This document shows, one piece after another, positions 9,643-18,288 of a stretch of DNA of 64,000 nucleotides; the stretch's first letter is position 1, and each line of letters begins with the position of its first letter. The stretch lies in contig DHQY01000013.1 of the NCBI GenBank assembly GCA_002408205.1, positions 1 to 64,000 on the forward strand, written 5' to 3'. Below the pieces are notes generated by a model. The model did no database searches. It worked only from the letters and a program-made list of their open reading frames with translations, and was not told the DNA's origin. Source of the stretch: Bacteroidales bacterium UBA5326. Lineage in GTDB: Bacteria > Bacteroidota > Bacteroidia > Bacteroidales > UBA932. The position numbers were made by a program, and so were the translations under genes.

Positions 9643-11121
9643 TTACTTAATAAGGGTAGCCTGATGAGGATCAGAATGAATAATCATTTCTATGCGTTTG
9701 GGAGTCCAGGAAGATTTGTCGGTGGTGAATTCAGGGACATTATAGGATTTGAAAAGACGATGGTTCTGATCAGGATCACGCTGAGGCAGCAGGAAAGGCT
9801 TATGTGCATTCCCCTCTAAATCAAAATAAGCCAGGTAGATTCTTGTGTAAGAGCCGTCATCACGTCTGGACGTAAAAGCGATCCATCTGGAATTGGAAGA
9901 CCAAGACTTAAAACTCTCTGCTCTTGGTGAATTAATCTCATCCAACGGACGGGTAATTCCAGTTTCAAGATCAGTCAGGTAAATATCACCTGATTCATGC
10001 CACACGTGAAACGAACCATAACTGCCCACACCGCTCAATAGGTAACGGCCATCCGGAGATGGACGGGGAGTAACAGCGCTCAAACTATCAGATTCGGCAT
10101 CAAATACCAACGTTGGTGTGCCAAATTCCCTAGTCTGAGGATTGAAGCCGATGGACCAGATGTTATATCTGATCTTCTCGGTTATCATTGATAAGTCAGT
10201 GGAAGGGCCTGCTCCGAAATCAGGCAGATATGCACTGGCGTAGAAGAGCGTTTTACCGTCAGCAGACCAATAAGGAAAAGTCTCAAGGCTGAGCGAATCT
10301 CTTACGATATAACCAGTCTCTTCTGTGTAGACATCGTAAAGCACCAAATCAGACTTAGTATCATACACTTCAACTTTCTGATTCCCTTTAGCGACGAAAA
10401 GTTGTGAAGTGGAATTTAATGAATAAGCTATCAGATTTTCTTGCGGATGCCAGGAAGGATATACGGGATTTGAAATCATGTCACCAGTCATAAACTTAAT
10501 TTTCGTGCCCTTACCTCCTGTGACGATAACTGTACCGCCATCGGTATGCCGTGCATGGAATTGGAAGGTGTCCGGATTGTAGTTCCGGAATGAATGGCAG
10601 TTGATACACTGCTGCTCAACCCTTTCACTGACAAGGGCATTGTTGTAGAGATCCCTTTCTTTAAACGAACTCAGGTCTCTCTGCCTTAGAACCAGATATC
10701 CATAATTTGAATAACCGGGTTCAATGAGCCGGTACGTCAAATAACTGTCTATACTTTCCTGAGCCACAGTACAAGTGAATGAGTCATACTGAAGCCATTT
10801 ATCGTCTCGTTTCACAAAGACTTTGAAGGAGATACGGCTTCCTTTTGCTTCAGCAAGCATTTTATGCCATATCCTTTCCGGAATTCTAACTTTCGGCCCC
10901 CTGAGGATGAATGTCTTGTCACCACCACTCATTTCTACATAACAGCGATCTGCAACAGATAACACATCGAAATTTATAGGAGCTATGTTGCAGGGGATGA
11001 TTATATCGGCATAATCCGGATACAATTCTAAGCGGTCAGCGGCTTTTTCAGCTCCATGATACCTGGGAGAGGAGCAAGAAATCGTTATTAATACTAGTAA
11101 TGAGATGATAAATGGTTTCAT
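9643..11121 (-). CDS. TolB-like beta-propeller lipoprotein with a CXXCH motif
   Basis: A 492-residue lipoprotein (lipobox TISC, Cys16). Residues 30-165 form an uncharacterised N-terminal domain. Then CINCH (172-176) is followed by several PD40/WD40-like blades: YPSWHPQENLIAYS, FPYWSADGKTLFYAS, TPRPSPDGRYLLSG, FKSWSSNSRWIAFTSRRDDG. CXXCH is the covalent heme-c attachment motif; whether heme is really bound cannot be told, since zinc or a disulfide are alternatives. Its start codon overlaps the stop of the upstream membrane protein (ATGA), so the two are translationally coupled and probably work together at the envelope. No function is known to me for this pair. Confidence 0.75.
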   Translation of the reverse strand: MKPFIISLLVLITISCSSPRYHGAEKAADRLELYPDYADIIIPCNIAPINFDVLSVADRCYVEMSGGDKTFILRGPKVRIPERIWHKMLAEAKGSRISFKVFVKRDDKWLQYDSFTCTVAQESIDSYLTYRLIEPGYSNYGYLVLRQRDLSSFKERDLYNNALVSERVEQQCINCHSFRNYNPDTFQFHARHTDGGTVIVTGGKGTKIKFMTGDMISNPVYPSWHPQENLIAYSLNSTSQLFVAKGNQKVEVYDTKSDLVLYDVYTEETGYIVRDSLSLETFPYWSADGKTLFYASAYLPDFGAGPSTDLSMITEKIRYNIWSIGFNPQTREFGTPTLVFDAESDSLSAVTPRPSPDGRYLLSGVGSYGSFHVWHESGDIYLTDLETGITRPLDEINSPRAESFKSWSSNSRWIAFTSRRDDGSYTRIYLAYFDLEGNAHKPFLLPQRDPDQNHRLFKSYNVPEFTTDKSSWTPKRIEMIIHSDPHQATLIK

Positions 11122-12929
11122 AGTAGTGCTGAAATATCATTATAGTAATAGTAAAACCAGTAAGTATTGCCATATTGCTTCTTGAATTGTTCCCTCGCCT
11201 TCTCTGATTGCGGGTCCCGGGTCATATTCATGCTATTGCTAAAATTGCCGAACTGTCTGAGAATGGTCTTTTGAGAAGACAGTATGTCAACAAGATTACC
11301 CATAAGTCCGGTATCTCCGGTCATACTGGCAAACAAAGCTATGGCTTCGGCAATCCCGGTGGTAACATGAGAGCCGGGGAACAAGCTCGCCCTGTTAAAA
11401 AAACAGAAAACAGGTTTCTGACTGTCTTTCCAGGAGAGCAGTGTGGCCATCTGCCATTCGTATATCTGCTCATTTACATATTCAAGGTTTGAAAAATTCC
11501 TGAGAAGCATAGATTCCAGAGGCTCCACCGCCTCATATTCTCCTGCGTCCTGTCTCATCAAGGCAAGTAGTAAACTAAACTCGCCGTCTGTCTTCATGGC
11601 ATCAGGGTTATCCAGAAGGCTTAGATGACGGCGGACCCATTTACCCTGAAACCAATTGCGGGAGACGATAGTAATGTATTTGCGGGCAAGTTCATATTCT
11701 CCCCTCAGCATCGCATTCCTCGCCTGATACTTGTAGAAATAAATATTTTTGGAGAATGATGCCGATGTCTCCATCACCAATCTGTCACAGCTGTTAACCA
11801 TCCCGCAGTAGTACAGCACAGGAGCTGCACAGATATAAGAGACAGGAATATTAGCCCTGGTACGCAGGCTTGCGCTACCATCCGGATATTTGAACATATC
11901 TTCAGTGAGCCTCCCTTTTTGGAAAAGGGCAATATTGCGATATAATACCTGGACTCTTGTAGGCTCCTGATGCTGCTTTGCTAAGCGGAGTATGGCATTC
12001 CAATCATTATAGGAGATGGCCCGCTCCATTGAAAGCACGGCTTTAAAATTCGAGTCCCAATTAGTAAAGGCGGCAAGAAGAACCACAGCAACCGTTAAAG
12101 ACAATACTGAAAACCTGAGTGAAACCTTTTTTGTAAACGGAATAATTAGGGTTGAAAGTATTGCCAGGAACAAAGGAATCATACAAATGATATTGTCTTG
12201 GAATTCCATATATGGCAAACCGGCCATGAAGACATATTTCCGGTTGATTCTCAGATATATGTCAGGCAAGAATGAGCACAGAAGAGGAACGCAGATACAT
12301 ATAATCACAGCTGCCAGGCAAGCAGCCACCCTTTTATCCCTTTTGTCCAATACAATAAAAACAGCAGGAATCATTGCATAGATCCCTATTATAGGGAAGA
12401 ATACAAAGACTGATGACAGAATGAAAAGAATCTGATGTTTTCCGCTCTCAAACCATTTCCTGTAAATAAGGATTATCGCTACTGCTGCAATCAAGCCAAG
12501 TGTCTGGGAGAACAGCATGCCATAGGTTTTTAGAAGGAATACCGAATAATCAAGCCTACAAATAAATAGAAGAAGGAAAATGGAAGGAATGAAAGACATC
12601 GGCCATCTTGATTCCCCGAGTCTGAATGCAGTGCGTACTAAAAATGCAAGCAACCAAAGGAAAAGGGCAATTAATAATGCCCCAAGCGAAGGAAAATGAC
12701 AGAACTGTGTCAAAAAAGTCCCAAACAGGGCAAGAATCCCACCCGGCTGATCCATAAAGACACTAAACTGTTCTATGTTCCATACAAAAAGGGAATACTG
12801 CTCCATATGAAAAAGTAGCCCCCCCTTAAATACAAGCAGGGAAAAAAAGCATACAAATACGAAGATAATATCGGTTATTAAGTATTTATGTGCTTGCAAG
12901 TAATGATTATTATTGATATTGTTGCGCAT
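11118..12929 (-). CDS. Polytopic inner-membrane protein, DUF6057-like
   Basis: A 603-residue protein. The first 320 residues hold roughly 9-10 hydrophobic segments (for example DIIFVFVCFFSLLVF, LGALLIALFLWLLAFLV, VSLRFSVLSLTVAVVLLAA). The last 280 residues are soluble and helix-rich, with a tetratricopeptide-like rhythm (VLYRNIALFQKGRLTEDMF, YYCGMVNSCDRLVMET). The layout matches proteins filed as DUF6057 in Bacteroidales, by memory of the family. It is the first gene of the minus-strand run and overlaps the propeller gene by 4 bases. The function is unknown. Confidence 0.7.
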   Translation of the reverse strand: MRNNINNNHYLQAHKYLITDIIFVFVCFFSLLVFKGGLLFHMEQYSLFVWNIEQFSVFMDQPGGILALFGTFLTQFCHFPSLGALLIALFLWLLAFLVRTAFRLGESRWPMSFIPSIFLLLFICRLDYSVFLLKTYGMLFSQTLGLIAAVAIILIYRKWFESGKHQILFILSSVFVFFPIIGIYAMIPAVFIVLDKRDKRVAACLAAVIICICVPLLCSFLPDIYLRINRKYVFMAGLPYMEFQDNIICMIPLFLAILSTLIIPFTKKVSLRFSVLSLTVAVVLLAAFTNWDSNFKAVLSMERAISYNDWNAILRLAKQHQEPTRVQVLYRNIALFQKGRLTEDMFKYPDGSASLRTRANIPVSYICAAPVLYYCGMVNSCDRLVMETSASFSKNIYFYKYQARNAMLRGEYELARKYITIVSRNWFQGKWVRRHLSLLDNPDAMKTDGEFSLLLALMRQDAGEYEAVEPLESMLLRNFSNLEYVNEQIYEWQMATLLSWKDSQKPVFCFFNRASLFPGSHVTTGIAEAIALFASMTGDTGLMGNLVDILSSQKTILRQFGNFSNSMNMTRDPQSEKAREQFKKQYGNTYWFYYYYNDISALL

Positions 12930-13061
12930 GGTTTCGTGAAGACAAACTTATCAAAATATATCAATCGAAAGCTAAAAACAGGAAAATAATTTCTCCTAAA
13001 ACGCAAACCATGGTAATCGACGGAGTATGGTGCATCTCGATTCATTTGGCAAGCCTGAGGC

Positions 13062-13166
13062 CTCTGCGCTATATTCCTTCGGAATGCACCAGTATTTCTT
13101 CAGGTGAGGCTTATATTCGTTTTTGTAGAATGCGACCAACCGGCATTGTGCAGAAACCGCACATAC
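13062..13166 (-). pseudogene. Remnant of an IS630-family transposase
   Basis: This lies in the only stretch over 300 bases without a gene (12930-13265). On the minus strand one frame reads KNEYKPHLKKYWCIPKEYSA (core 13062-13124), strikingly like the conserved IS630 transposase block around KPHLKKxWCIP. The frame continues without similarity on either side, lacks a start, and none of the DDE catalytic motifs survive, so it is a scrap. No terminal inverted repeats were found. The rest of the stretch holds the hip promoter at its right end and nothing else that I recognise. Its position beside the toxin-antitoxin module fits a region open to insertion. Confidence 0.5.
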
Positions 13167-13215
13167 CCGACATCATTAGTGATCTCATAAACAATCACAT
13201 TATATTGCGATTTCG

Positions 13216-13246
13216 TTGTTTGTTTTAATATTTAAGTTTATATTTG
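13216..13246 (+). promoter_or_regulatory. Bacteroidetes-type promoter of the hip operon
   Basis: TTG at 13216-13218, a 20-base spacer, and TATATTTG at 13239-13246 match the -33/-7 consensus. The element lies 19 bases before the hipB ATG. HipB proteins normally repress their own promoter, so an operator is expected here. No long perfect inverted repeat is obvious. Confidence 0.6.
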
Positions 13247-13265
13247 CGAATAAAATCACACTATA

Positions 13266-13475
13266 ATGTTAGTCAAGCAACTTGGAGAAACCATAAGAAA
13301 AAGGAGAAAGGATTTAAGTATAACTCAGCCTCATTTGGCTGAGCTGGCTGAAATTAGTACTAATACCTTATATAAATTGGAACGGGGGCAGGGCAATCCT
13401 TCATTAGAGGTTATAAACAAATTGGCTGATGTTATGGGAATGGAACTGACTCTTGAGGTCAAAAAAATATCATAA
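13266..13475 (+). CDS. hipB: HipB-like Xre-family antitoxin/repressor
   Basis: A 69-residue helix-turn-helix protein spanning one Xre domain (LGETIRKRRKDLSITQPHLAELAEISTNTLYKLERGQGNPSLEVINKLADVMGMEL). In HipBA and HipBST modules this protein binds the operon promoter and represses it. The next gene starts 5 bases after its stop. It has no C-terminal extension, so all toxin-neutralising ability may rest on the separate HipS-like protein, as reported for HipBST of Escherichia coli. Confidence 0.88.
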   Translation: MLVKQLGETIRKRRKDLSITQPHLAELAEISTNTLYKLERGQGNPSLEVINKLADVMGMELTLEVKKIS

Positions 13476-13480
13476 AGTAA

Positions 13481-13810
13481 ATGAGAGCAATGGAAGTTTA
13501 TCGTAGCGGAATCTTAGCAGGAATACTGATAGAAGAAAATCGTAATCAATACGTATTTAGATACGACGACTTTTATTTTACTGATATAACCAAACCAGCT
13601 ATCAGTTTAACACTTCCTAAAACAAAAAAGGAATACAGAAGTGAGTTTTTGTTTCCATTCTTCTCTAACATGCTAAGCGAAGGCGTAAACAGAAAATTAC
13701 AAAGCTCTCTGTTGCATATTGATGAAGAAGATGATTTTGGATTGTTAATGTCAACAGCGCAAAATGATACCATTGGAGCTGTTATAGTCAAACCGATATC
13801 TGCACAATGA
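13481..13810 (+). CDS. hipS: HipS-like protein (stand-alone HipA N-terminal subdomain)
   Basis: A 109-residue protein matching only the N-terminal Couple_hipA subdomain of HipA: VYRSGILAGIL, ISLTLPKTKKEYRSEFLFPFFSNMLSEGVNRK, and DDFGLLMSTAQNDTIGAVIV. In HipA this domain is fused to the kinase. Here it ends in its own stop codon and overlaps the kinase gene by 4 bases (ATGA). In the E. coli HipBST system the equivalent protein HipS is the antitoxin that blocks HipT; the same job is inferred here. An alternative start (MEVYRSG) lies at 13490. Confidence 0.85.
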   Translation: MRAMEVYRSGILAGILIEENRNQYVFRYDDFYFTDITKPAISLTLPKTKKEYRSEFLFPFFSNMLSEGVNRKLQSSLLHIDEEDDFGLLMSTAQNDTIGAVIVKPISAQ

Positions 13811-14811
13811 ACCTAGATGAAATAAAATACTGCCCGGGTACATTAGCCTCAGGTCACACAACGTATAGCCGAGGTTGTCTAAAGAATATGTTTAGCGGCA
13901 AAAAGGTAAATCATGTATTACCTTATGAGCATCCACAGCAAAGCGAAGATGTTGCCGGGCAGTTTATGGAAAACCGCAAACACATATCTATATCGGGCGT
14001 TCAGGAGAAGTTAAGTTTTATTCTTGACAAAAATATTTTACGCCTGACCAAAGAAGGAGAGCAGGGAACTTATATACTTAAGCCTATACCAAGAGATTTA
14101 AAACAAGTTGACCAGCTTCCGGCAAACGAACACCTGACAATGCAAATTGCAAAACAAGTCTATGGAATAAACACGGCAGAAAATGCCATGATATTTTTTA
14201 GAAATGGGGCCCCTGCTTATATCACAAAAAGATTTGATGTAAAAAATGATGGAGGCAAATGGGGAAAAGAAGATTTCGCATCTCTTGCCGGTAAAACTAA
14301 CGATAATGCAGGAGTTAATTTTAAATATGAGTACAGTTATGAAGAAGTTGGAATGCTTATACAAAAATTTGTTCCGGCATGGAGAGTGGAAATAGAAAAA
14401 TATTTTTCATTGGTTGTCTTCAATTTTCTATTTTCAAATGGTGATGCACACATAAAAAATTTCTCTTTACTTGAGTCATCAAAAGGTGATTATCTACTCA
14501 GTCCGGCTTATGATTTGATAAACACAAGACTCCATGTGGGTGATTCTGATTTTGCATTGGATAAAGGTCTGTTTGCAGATGATTTCAAAAGTGAAAAATA
14601 TAAAAAAAGAGGACACCCTTCAAAAACTGATTTTATAGAATTTGCCAAAAGGATCGGTGTAATTGAAACCAGAATAGAGAAATTGTTGAATCCTTTTTTA
14701 GAGAGGCAATCATTTGTAGAAATCTTAGTAAATCATTCTTTTTTAAGCGAAGCTAATAAAAGTGGCTATTTACTAATGTACAGCACAAGAAAGAACTTCT
14801 TAAACGAATGA
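13807..14811 (+). CDS. hipT: HipT-like serine/threonine kinase toxin
   Basis: A 334-residue HipA-fold kinase lacking the N-terminal subdomain, nearly the size of E. coli HipT. The Gly-rich/ejectable loop reads HISISGVQEKLS. Its S61-I-S63 pair matches the two-serine autophosphorylation motif of HipT, unlike the single serine of HipA. The catalytic Asp213 and Asn218 lie in SNGDAHIKNF, and the metal-binding Asp236 in PAYDLINTR. Known HipT phosphorylates tryptophanyl-tRNA synthetase and HipA phosphorylates GltX; the target here is unknown. Genes hipB-hipS-hipT form one operon in DNA clearly richer in A/T than the flanking loci, which suggests horizontal acquisition. Confidence 0.88.
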   Translation: MNLDEIKYCPGTLASGHTTYSRGCLKNMFSGKKVNHVLPYEHPQQSEDVAGQFMENRKHISISGVQEKLSFILDKNILRLTKEGEQGTYILKPIPRDLKQVDQLPANEHLTMQIAKQVYGINTAENAMIFFRNGAPAYITKRFDVKNDGGKWGKEDFASLAGKTNDNAGVNFKYEYSYEEVGMLIQKFVPAWRVEIEKYFSLVVFNFLFSNGDAHIKNFSLLESSKGDYLLSPAYDLINTRLHVGDSDFALDKGLFADDFKSEKYKKRGHPSKTDFIEFAKRIGVIETRIEKLLNPFLERQSFVEILVNHSFLSEANKSGYLLMYSTRKNFLNE

Positions 14812-14886
14812 AATCTGCAATTTTTACTCTTGCCATACAGGTCAAGTCAGGGCGGACATAATATTTTCAGTGCTACAAGTATATTT

Positions 14887-15584
14887 ATGAAAAAAATCTA
14901 CACATATTCTGTACCTGCATTTTTTGGGCCTGCATATTAATCAGTCCGTCGTATGCACAGGCACCAAAGCGCTATTCTCAGGAACCGGTCAGACTGGAGG
15001 GTTGTGAAGGACTTGTTCAAACAGGCTCTTCCATTGGATTCGGAAAGTATTATAACACAACGGCGTATGCTACTATTACCGGCAGGTACCCGTTCAGCCA
15101 ATACGTGGCAATAGGTGCTGGTATAGGAGCCGGATGGGCCGATGCAGTGTCCCGGCTTTATCATTTTACCACGAATCCCTCTCCGGAAGCTACTGTTTAT
15201 ACAGTAGAAGACCGGGACCCCAATTTGCTGATTCCTGTTTTTCTGCATGTAAAATTTAACGTAACCTCTACAGATTCAAGCAAATGGCTACCGTATATTT
15301 CTCTGGAAACCGGCTATATGTTTAATATCTGCTATCCTAAAGAACGTCTTTGGGGAGATATAAGGTGGCAACGGGACCGAAATGCGGAAGGGTTCGGTTG
15401 GATGTGTATCCCGGCAGCGGGGGTGGATTACAGGCTTAAAGGCAAGCAACGGCTATCCATCCAGATTGGATGTCATTTTCAGCAGCACAGCTATGCCACC
15501 GGCGGATCTTATGATTCATACAGCGGATGGGTAACTAAGTGGCTTCCCTCTTTGGATGTCAGGATTGGTTTTGCCTTCTTATAA
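14887..15584 (+). CDS. Small outer-membrane beta-barrel protein, start codon out of frame (A7 tract)
   Basis: The body frame (in frame with a GTG at 15105) reads back through YYNTTAYATITGRYPF and a good signal-peptide end, CILISPSYAQ, to about 14862 without any start codon. The only plausible start, ATG AAA AAA at 14887, lies one base out of frame and stops after 17 codons. Adding one A to the seven-A run at 14890-14896 restores a normal signal peptide and a product of about 232 residues. The body shows alternating beta strands with aromatic ends and a terminal Phe (RIGFAFL), typical of small barrels. It may be a pseudogene, a slippage-controlled gene or an assembly error. The 3' end overlaps aroK by 26 bases, tail to tail. 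Confidence 0.65.
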
Positions 15585-16080
15585 TCTCCCGGGCGCAGGA
15601 TTCGTAGGAAGTAAATTGAATTACATAATGGGCGGCGGCAAGATATAAAGGCTGTCGTACAGTGTATAGTTCCCGAAGCCCGGTAATTCCCCCTGAGGAA
15701 AGCGGCCGGTCTTCCGTTGCCAGCTCTTCCAAAGGCCGTTCTATATAATAAACCGTCCCGGCCTGACGCATGATTTCAATATTGCCGGGTACGGTAACCA
15801 CCCCGCCTCCCGTGGCGATAATCTTACCGGTTCCCCGGCAGGCCAGGGCCAGCATCTCACTTTCCAGCGCTCTGAAATAGATTTCGCCCTTTTGGGCAAA
15901 GAGTTGCGGAACGGGCATGCCCGAGGCCCGGACAATCATCAGGTCCGTATCGAGCAGTTCCCGCCCGGTAAGTCCGGCAAGAAGCTCTCCTGCCGTTGTT
16001 TTGCCGCAACCGGGCATCCCAATGAGGATAATATCAGAAGACTTCCGAATAGGTACCGAAATACTTGAATTGTTCTCCAT
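15559..16080 (-). CDS. aroK: Shikimate kinase
   Basis: This enzyme phosphorylates shikimate at the 3-hydroxyl with ATP. Starting at MENNSSIS (16080) gives 173 residues, the usual family size; an upstream start at 16161 would add 27 non-homologous residues. Walker A is GMPGCGKTT, the shikimate-binding Asp is in LLDTDLMI, the glycine loop is ATGGGVV, and the lid Arg is in EDRPLSS. The start lies 47 bases inside the end of pheA, a longer overlap than others in this operon. It is the last gene of the aromatic operon. Confidence 0.93.
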   Translation of the reverse strand: MENNSSISVPIRKSSDIILIGMPGCGKTTAGELLAGLTGRELLDTDLMIVRASGMPVPQLFAQKGEIYFRALESEMLALACRGTGKIIATGGGVVTVPGNIEIMRQAGTVYYIERPLEELATEDRPLSSGGITGLRELYTVRQPLYLAAAHYVIQFTSYESCAREIIRRQNQS

Positions 16081-17176
16081 TTGTTTCCAATTGACAGATG
16101 AGTGCAGTAAAACGTTCGTCATAAACGGACGCTTCAATATCGAAGTAAAAAATAAATTCAAAATCTTTGTTGGGAACCGGACGGCTTTCCAGCTTCACCA
16201 GATTGGCTCCAATGGCGTTGAACTTGGAAAGGACCTGGAAAAGTGTGCCGGGCTTGTTGGGTATGACCATCATGATACTCGTGCGGTCGGCCCCGGGAAA
16301 TATTTTCGATTCTTTGGAAATGCAGATAAAGCGGGTATAATTATTGTCCCGGTTCTGAATGTCCGAGGTAAGAATTCTGAGCCCGTAGAGTTCCGTACAG
16401 ATCCGGGAGGACAGCGATGCCTTGGTTTTATCTCCGCCCAAGGCCACATTTCGTGCGGCCACTGCCGTGTTTTCACAGGGTATTATCCGTACATCTTTCA
16501 ACGAATCAAGAAATTGCGAGCACTGGCCTATGGCCTGATGATGGGAATAGATCACTTTTATATCTTTCAATTCGGCTCCGGGAAGCACCAGCAACGCGTG
16601 ATCTGTCTTCACCCTGAGGCTCCTTACAATACTTACGTTGTATTTGACCAGCAGATCGTACACTTCATTAACCGATCCGGTAGATGAATTTTCTATGGGT
16701 AAAATGCCGTATTCGCATAATCCCCCGCTCACAGCCCTGAACACTCCGTCAAAGGTATTGTTGAACATGATCTCGGGCATTTCGAACAATCTGTCGGCAG
16801 CAATCTGGGAGTAAGCTCCTTCGCAGCCCTGACAGGCAACCGTGGCTCTTTTGGGAAACGGAACGGGCGTTGAATGAATGAGTTCGGACAGCTTTACAAA
16901 CAAAGGGGTCTTTAGCTCTATGAGCCGTGTCTCGTAAGAATGGCTCAGATCAAAAAGAGTGTGGTACAACGTACGGCCATAGGCCTCCAGTTCGCTTCCC
17001 AGGTTTTTGGATATTCTGGCAAGGATCTCCTTTTCACGCTGGTTATCGTACATATGCACACTGTTCTCTCTCTTATAGCCGGCCACCTGGGCAACTGCTT
17101 TCATACGTTCCGAGAAGAGCTTGCAAAGTTCTACATCTATAGCGTCAATCTTCTGGCGCAAATCTTTAATTTCCAT
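16034..17176 (-). CDS. pheA: Bifunctional chorismate mutase / prephenate dehydratase
   Basis: A 380-residue P-protein making phenylpyruvate from chorismate. Residues 1-90 are an AroQ-type mutase (EIKDLRQKIDAIDVELCKLFSERM). About 108-285 is the dehydratase (VACQGCEGAYSQIAADRLF, PIENSSTGSVNEVYDLL). About 300-375 is an ACT domain with NKPGTLFQVL and ESRP, the phenylalanine-binding motifs that give feedback inhibition. The start codon is 23 bases after the aroC stop. Many Bacteroidetes have a dehydratase without a fused mutase; here the mutase is fused at the N-terminus. Confidence 0.95.
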   Translation of the reverse strand: MEIKDLRQKIDAIDVELCKLFSERMKAVAQVAGYKRENSVHMYDNQREKEILARISKNLGSELEAYGRTLYHTLFDLSHSYETRLIELKTPLFVKLSELIHSTPVPFPKRATVACQGCEGAYSQIAADRLFEMPEIMFNNTFDGVFRAVSGGLCEYGILPIENSSTGSVNEVYDLLVKYNVSIVRSLRVKTDHALLVLPGAELKDIKVIYSHHQAIGQCSQFLDSLKDVRIIPCENTAVAARNVALGGDKTKASLSSRICTELYGLRILTSDIQNRDNNYTRFICISKESKIFPGADRTSIMMVIPNKPGTLFQVLSKFNAIGANLVKLESRPVPNKDFEFIFYFDIEASVYDERFTALICQLETNGEQFKYFGTYSEVF

Positions 17177-17199
17177 AGTATTGGTACAAATATCTAAAA

Positions 17200-18288
17200 T
17201 TAGTTCAATAAATCAAGTATAACAATGGCAGCTACTGCCTCCACAACCGGTACGGCCCGTGGTACAATACAGGGATCATGACGGCCGGTAACCGAAAGCT
17301 CTGTATTGCAGCGACCGGTATAGGAAACACTCTCCTGCGGCTGACATATGGAAGGAGTAGGTTTAAAGGCCACACGAAACAGCAGGGGCATACCGCTTGA
17401 CAAGCCGCCCAGAATGCCTCCGTGGTTGTTGGTAACGGTAGCCACTTTTCCGTCCTTCATCCGGAAAGGATCGTTGTGTTCCGAGCCTTTCATGCGTGAA
17501 GCGGCAAAACCGGCACCGAATTCAATTCCCTTAACTGCAGGAATCCCGAATACCGCGCCAGCTATAAGATTTTCCAGTCCCTCAAACATAGGATCTCCCA
17601 ACCCGGCGGGAAGTCCCGTAACGGCACACTCCACAATCCCCCCTATACTGTCGCCTGCCTGGCGGCATGTTTCTATTGCCTTGATCATCAGTGAGCCTTT
17701 ATCGGCATCAATTACCGGAAAGTCACCGTTCACGGCCGTTTCCTGACCGCCGGTACCAATACGCACGGGATGGAAAGGTTCGTCAAAAATATCACCTATT
17801 GAATATATGTGAGCTCTCACAAGAATTCCCCGGCGTTCCAGCAGTTGCCTGCATATGCCGCCGGCAGCACATAGCGGGGCCGTAAGACGCCCGGAGAAAT
17901 GGCCTCCACCCCGGACATCCTGGTAATCCTTATATTTCATGTGTGCTGTATAGTCTGCATGTCCGGGTCTGGGAACGTCATTAAACATCTTGTAGTCGGA
18001 AGGTCTGCAATCCTTATTGTGAATGACAATCATTACAGGGGTACCGCACGTCACCAGCTCTCCGGCTTCGTTTTCCAGAACGCCGGACAAAAACTCGGGG
18101 AGGTCGTCTTCCTTGCGGGCCGTTGAATAGCTGTTACGGCCCGGGGCGCGCCGCCTCATGAATTCCAGCAGTGCTGCCCTGTCAATGACCTCTCCTGCCG
18201 GAAGCCCGTCTATGCAGCAGCCTATGGCAGCCGAATGAGACTGTCCGAACACCGAGACTTTCAAGTTCTTACCCAACACCGATGACAT
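17200..18288 (-). CDS. aroC: Chorismate synthase
   Basis: A 362-residue enzyme turning 5-enolpyruvylshikimate-3-phosphate into chorismate with reduced FMN. Family signatures are GQSHSAAIGCCIDGLPAG near the N-terminus, RRRAPGRNSYSTARKEDD, RPGHADYTAHMKY, DVRGGGHFSGRLTA, and the C-terminal RHDPCIVPRAVPVVEA. Length is standard. Its start overlaps the end of aroA by 20 bases, indicating coupled translation. Confidence 0.97.
   Translation of the reverse strand: MSSVLGKNLKVSVFGQSHSAAIGCCIDGLPAGEVIDRAALLEFMRRRAPGRNSYSTARKEDDLPEFLSGVLENEAGELVTCGTPVMIVIHNKDCRPSDYKMFNDVPRPGHADYTAHMKYKDYQDVRGGGHFSGRLTAPLCAAGGICRQLLERRGILVRAHIYSIGDIFDEPFHPVRIGTGGQETAVNGDFPVIDADKGSLMIKAIETCRQAGDSIGGIVECAVTGLPAGLGDPMFEGLENLIAGAVFGIPAVKGIEFGAGFAASRMKGSEHNDPFRMKDGKVATVTNNHGGILGGLSSGMPLLFRVAFKPTPSICQPQESVSYTGRCNTELSVTGRHDPCIVPRAVPVVEAVAAIVILDLLN

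Noticed and set aside
13010..13228. Plus-strand ORF of 72 codons between the DUF6057-like gene and hipB
   Set aside because: Its opposite strand carries the IS630 block; the plus-strand product has no recognisable domain, signal or start context.
15105..15584. Taking GTG at 15105 as the true start of the barrel gene
   Set aside because: The frame is open and beta-barrel-like further upstream with a signal-peptide end, so this start would cut a strand and leave no export signal.
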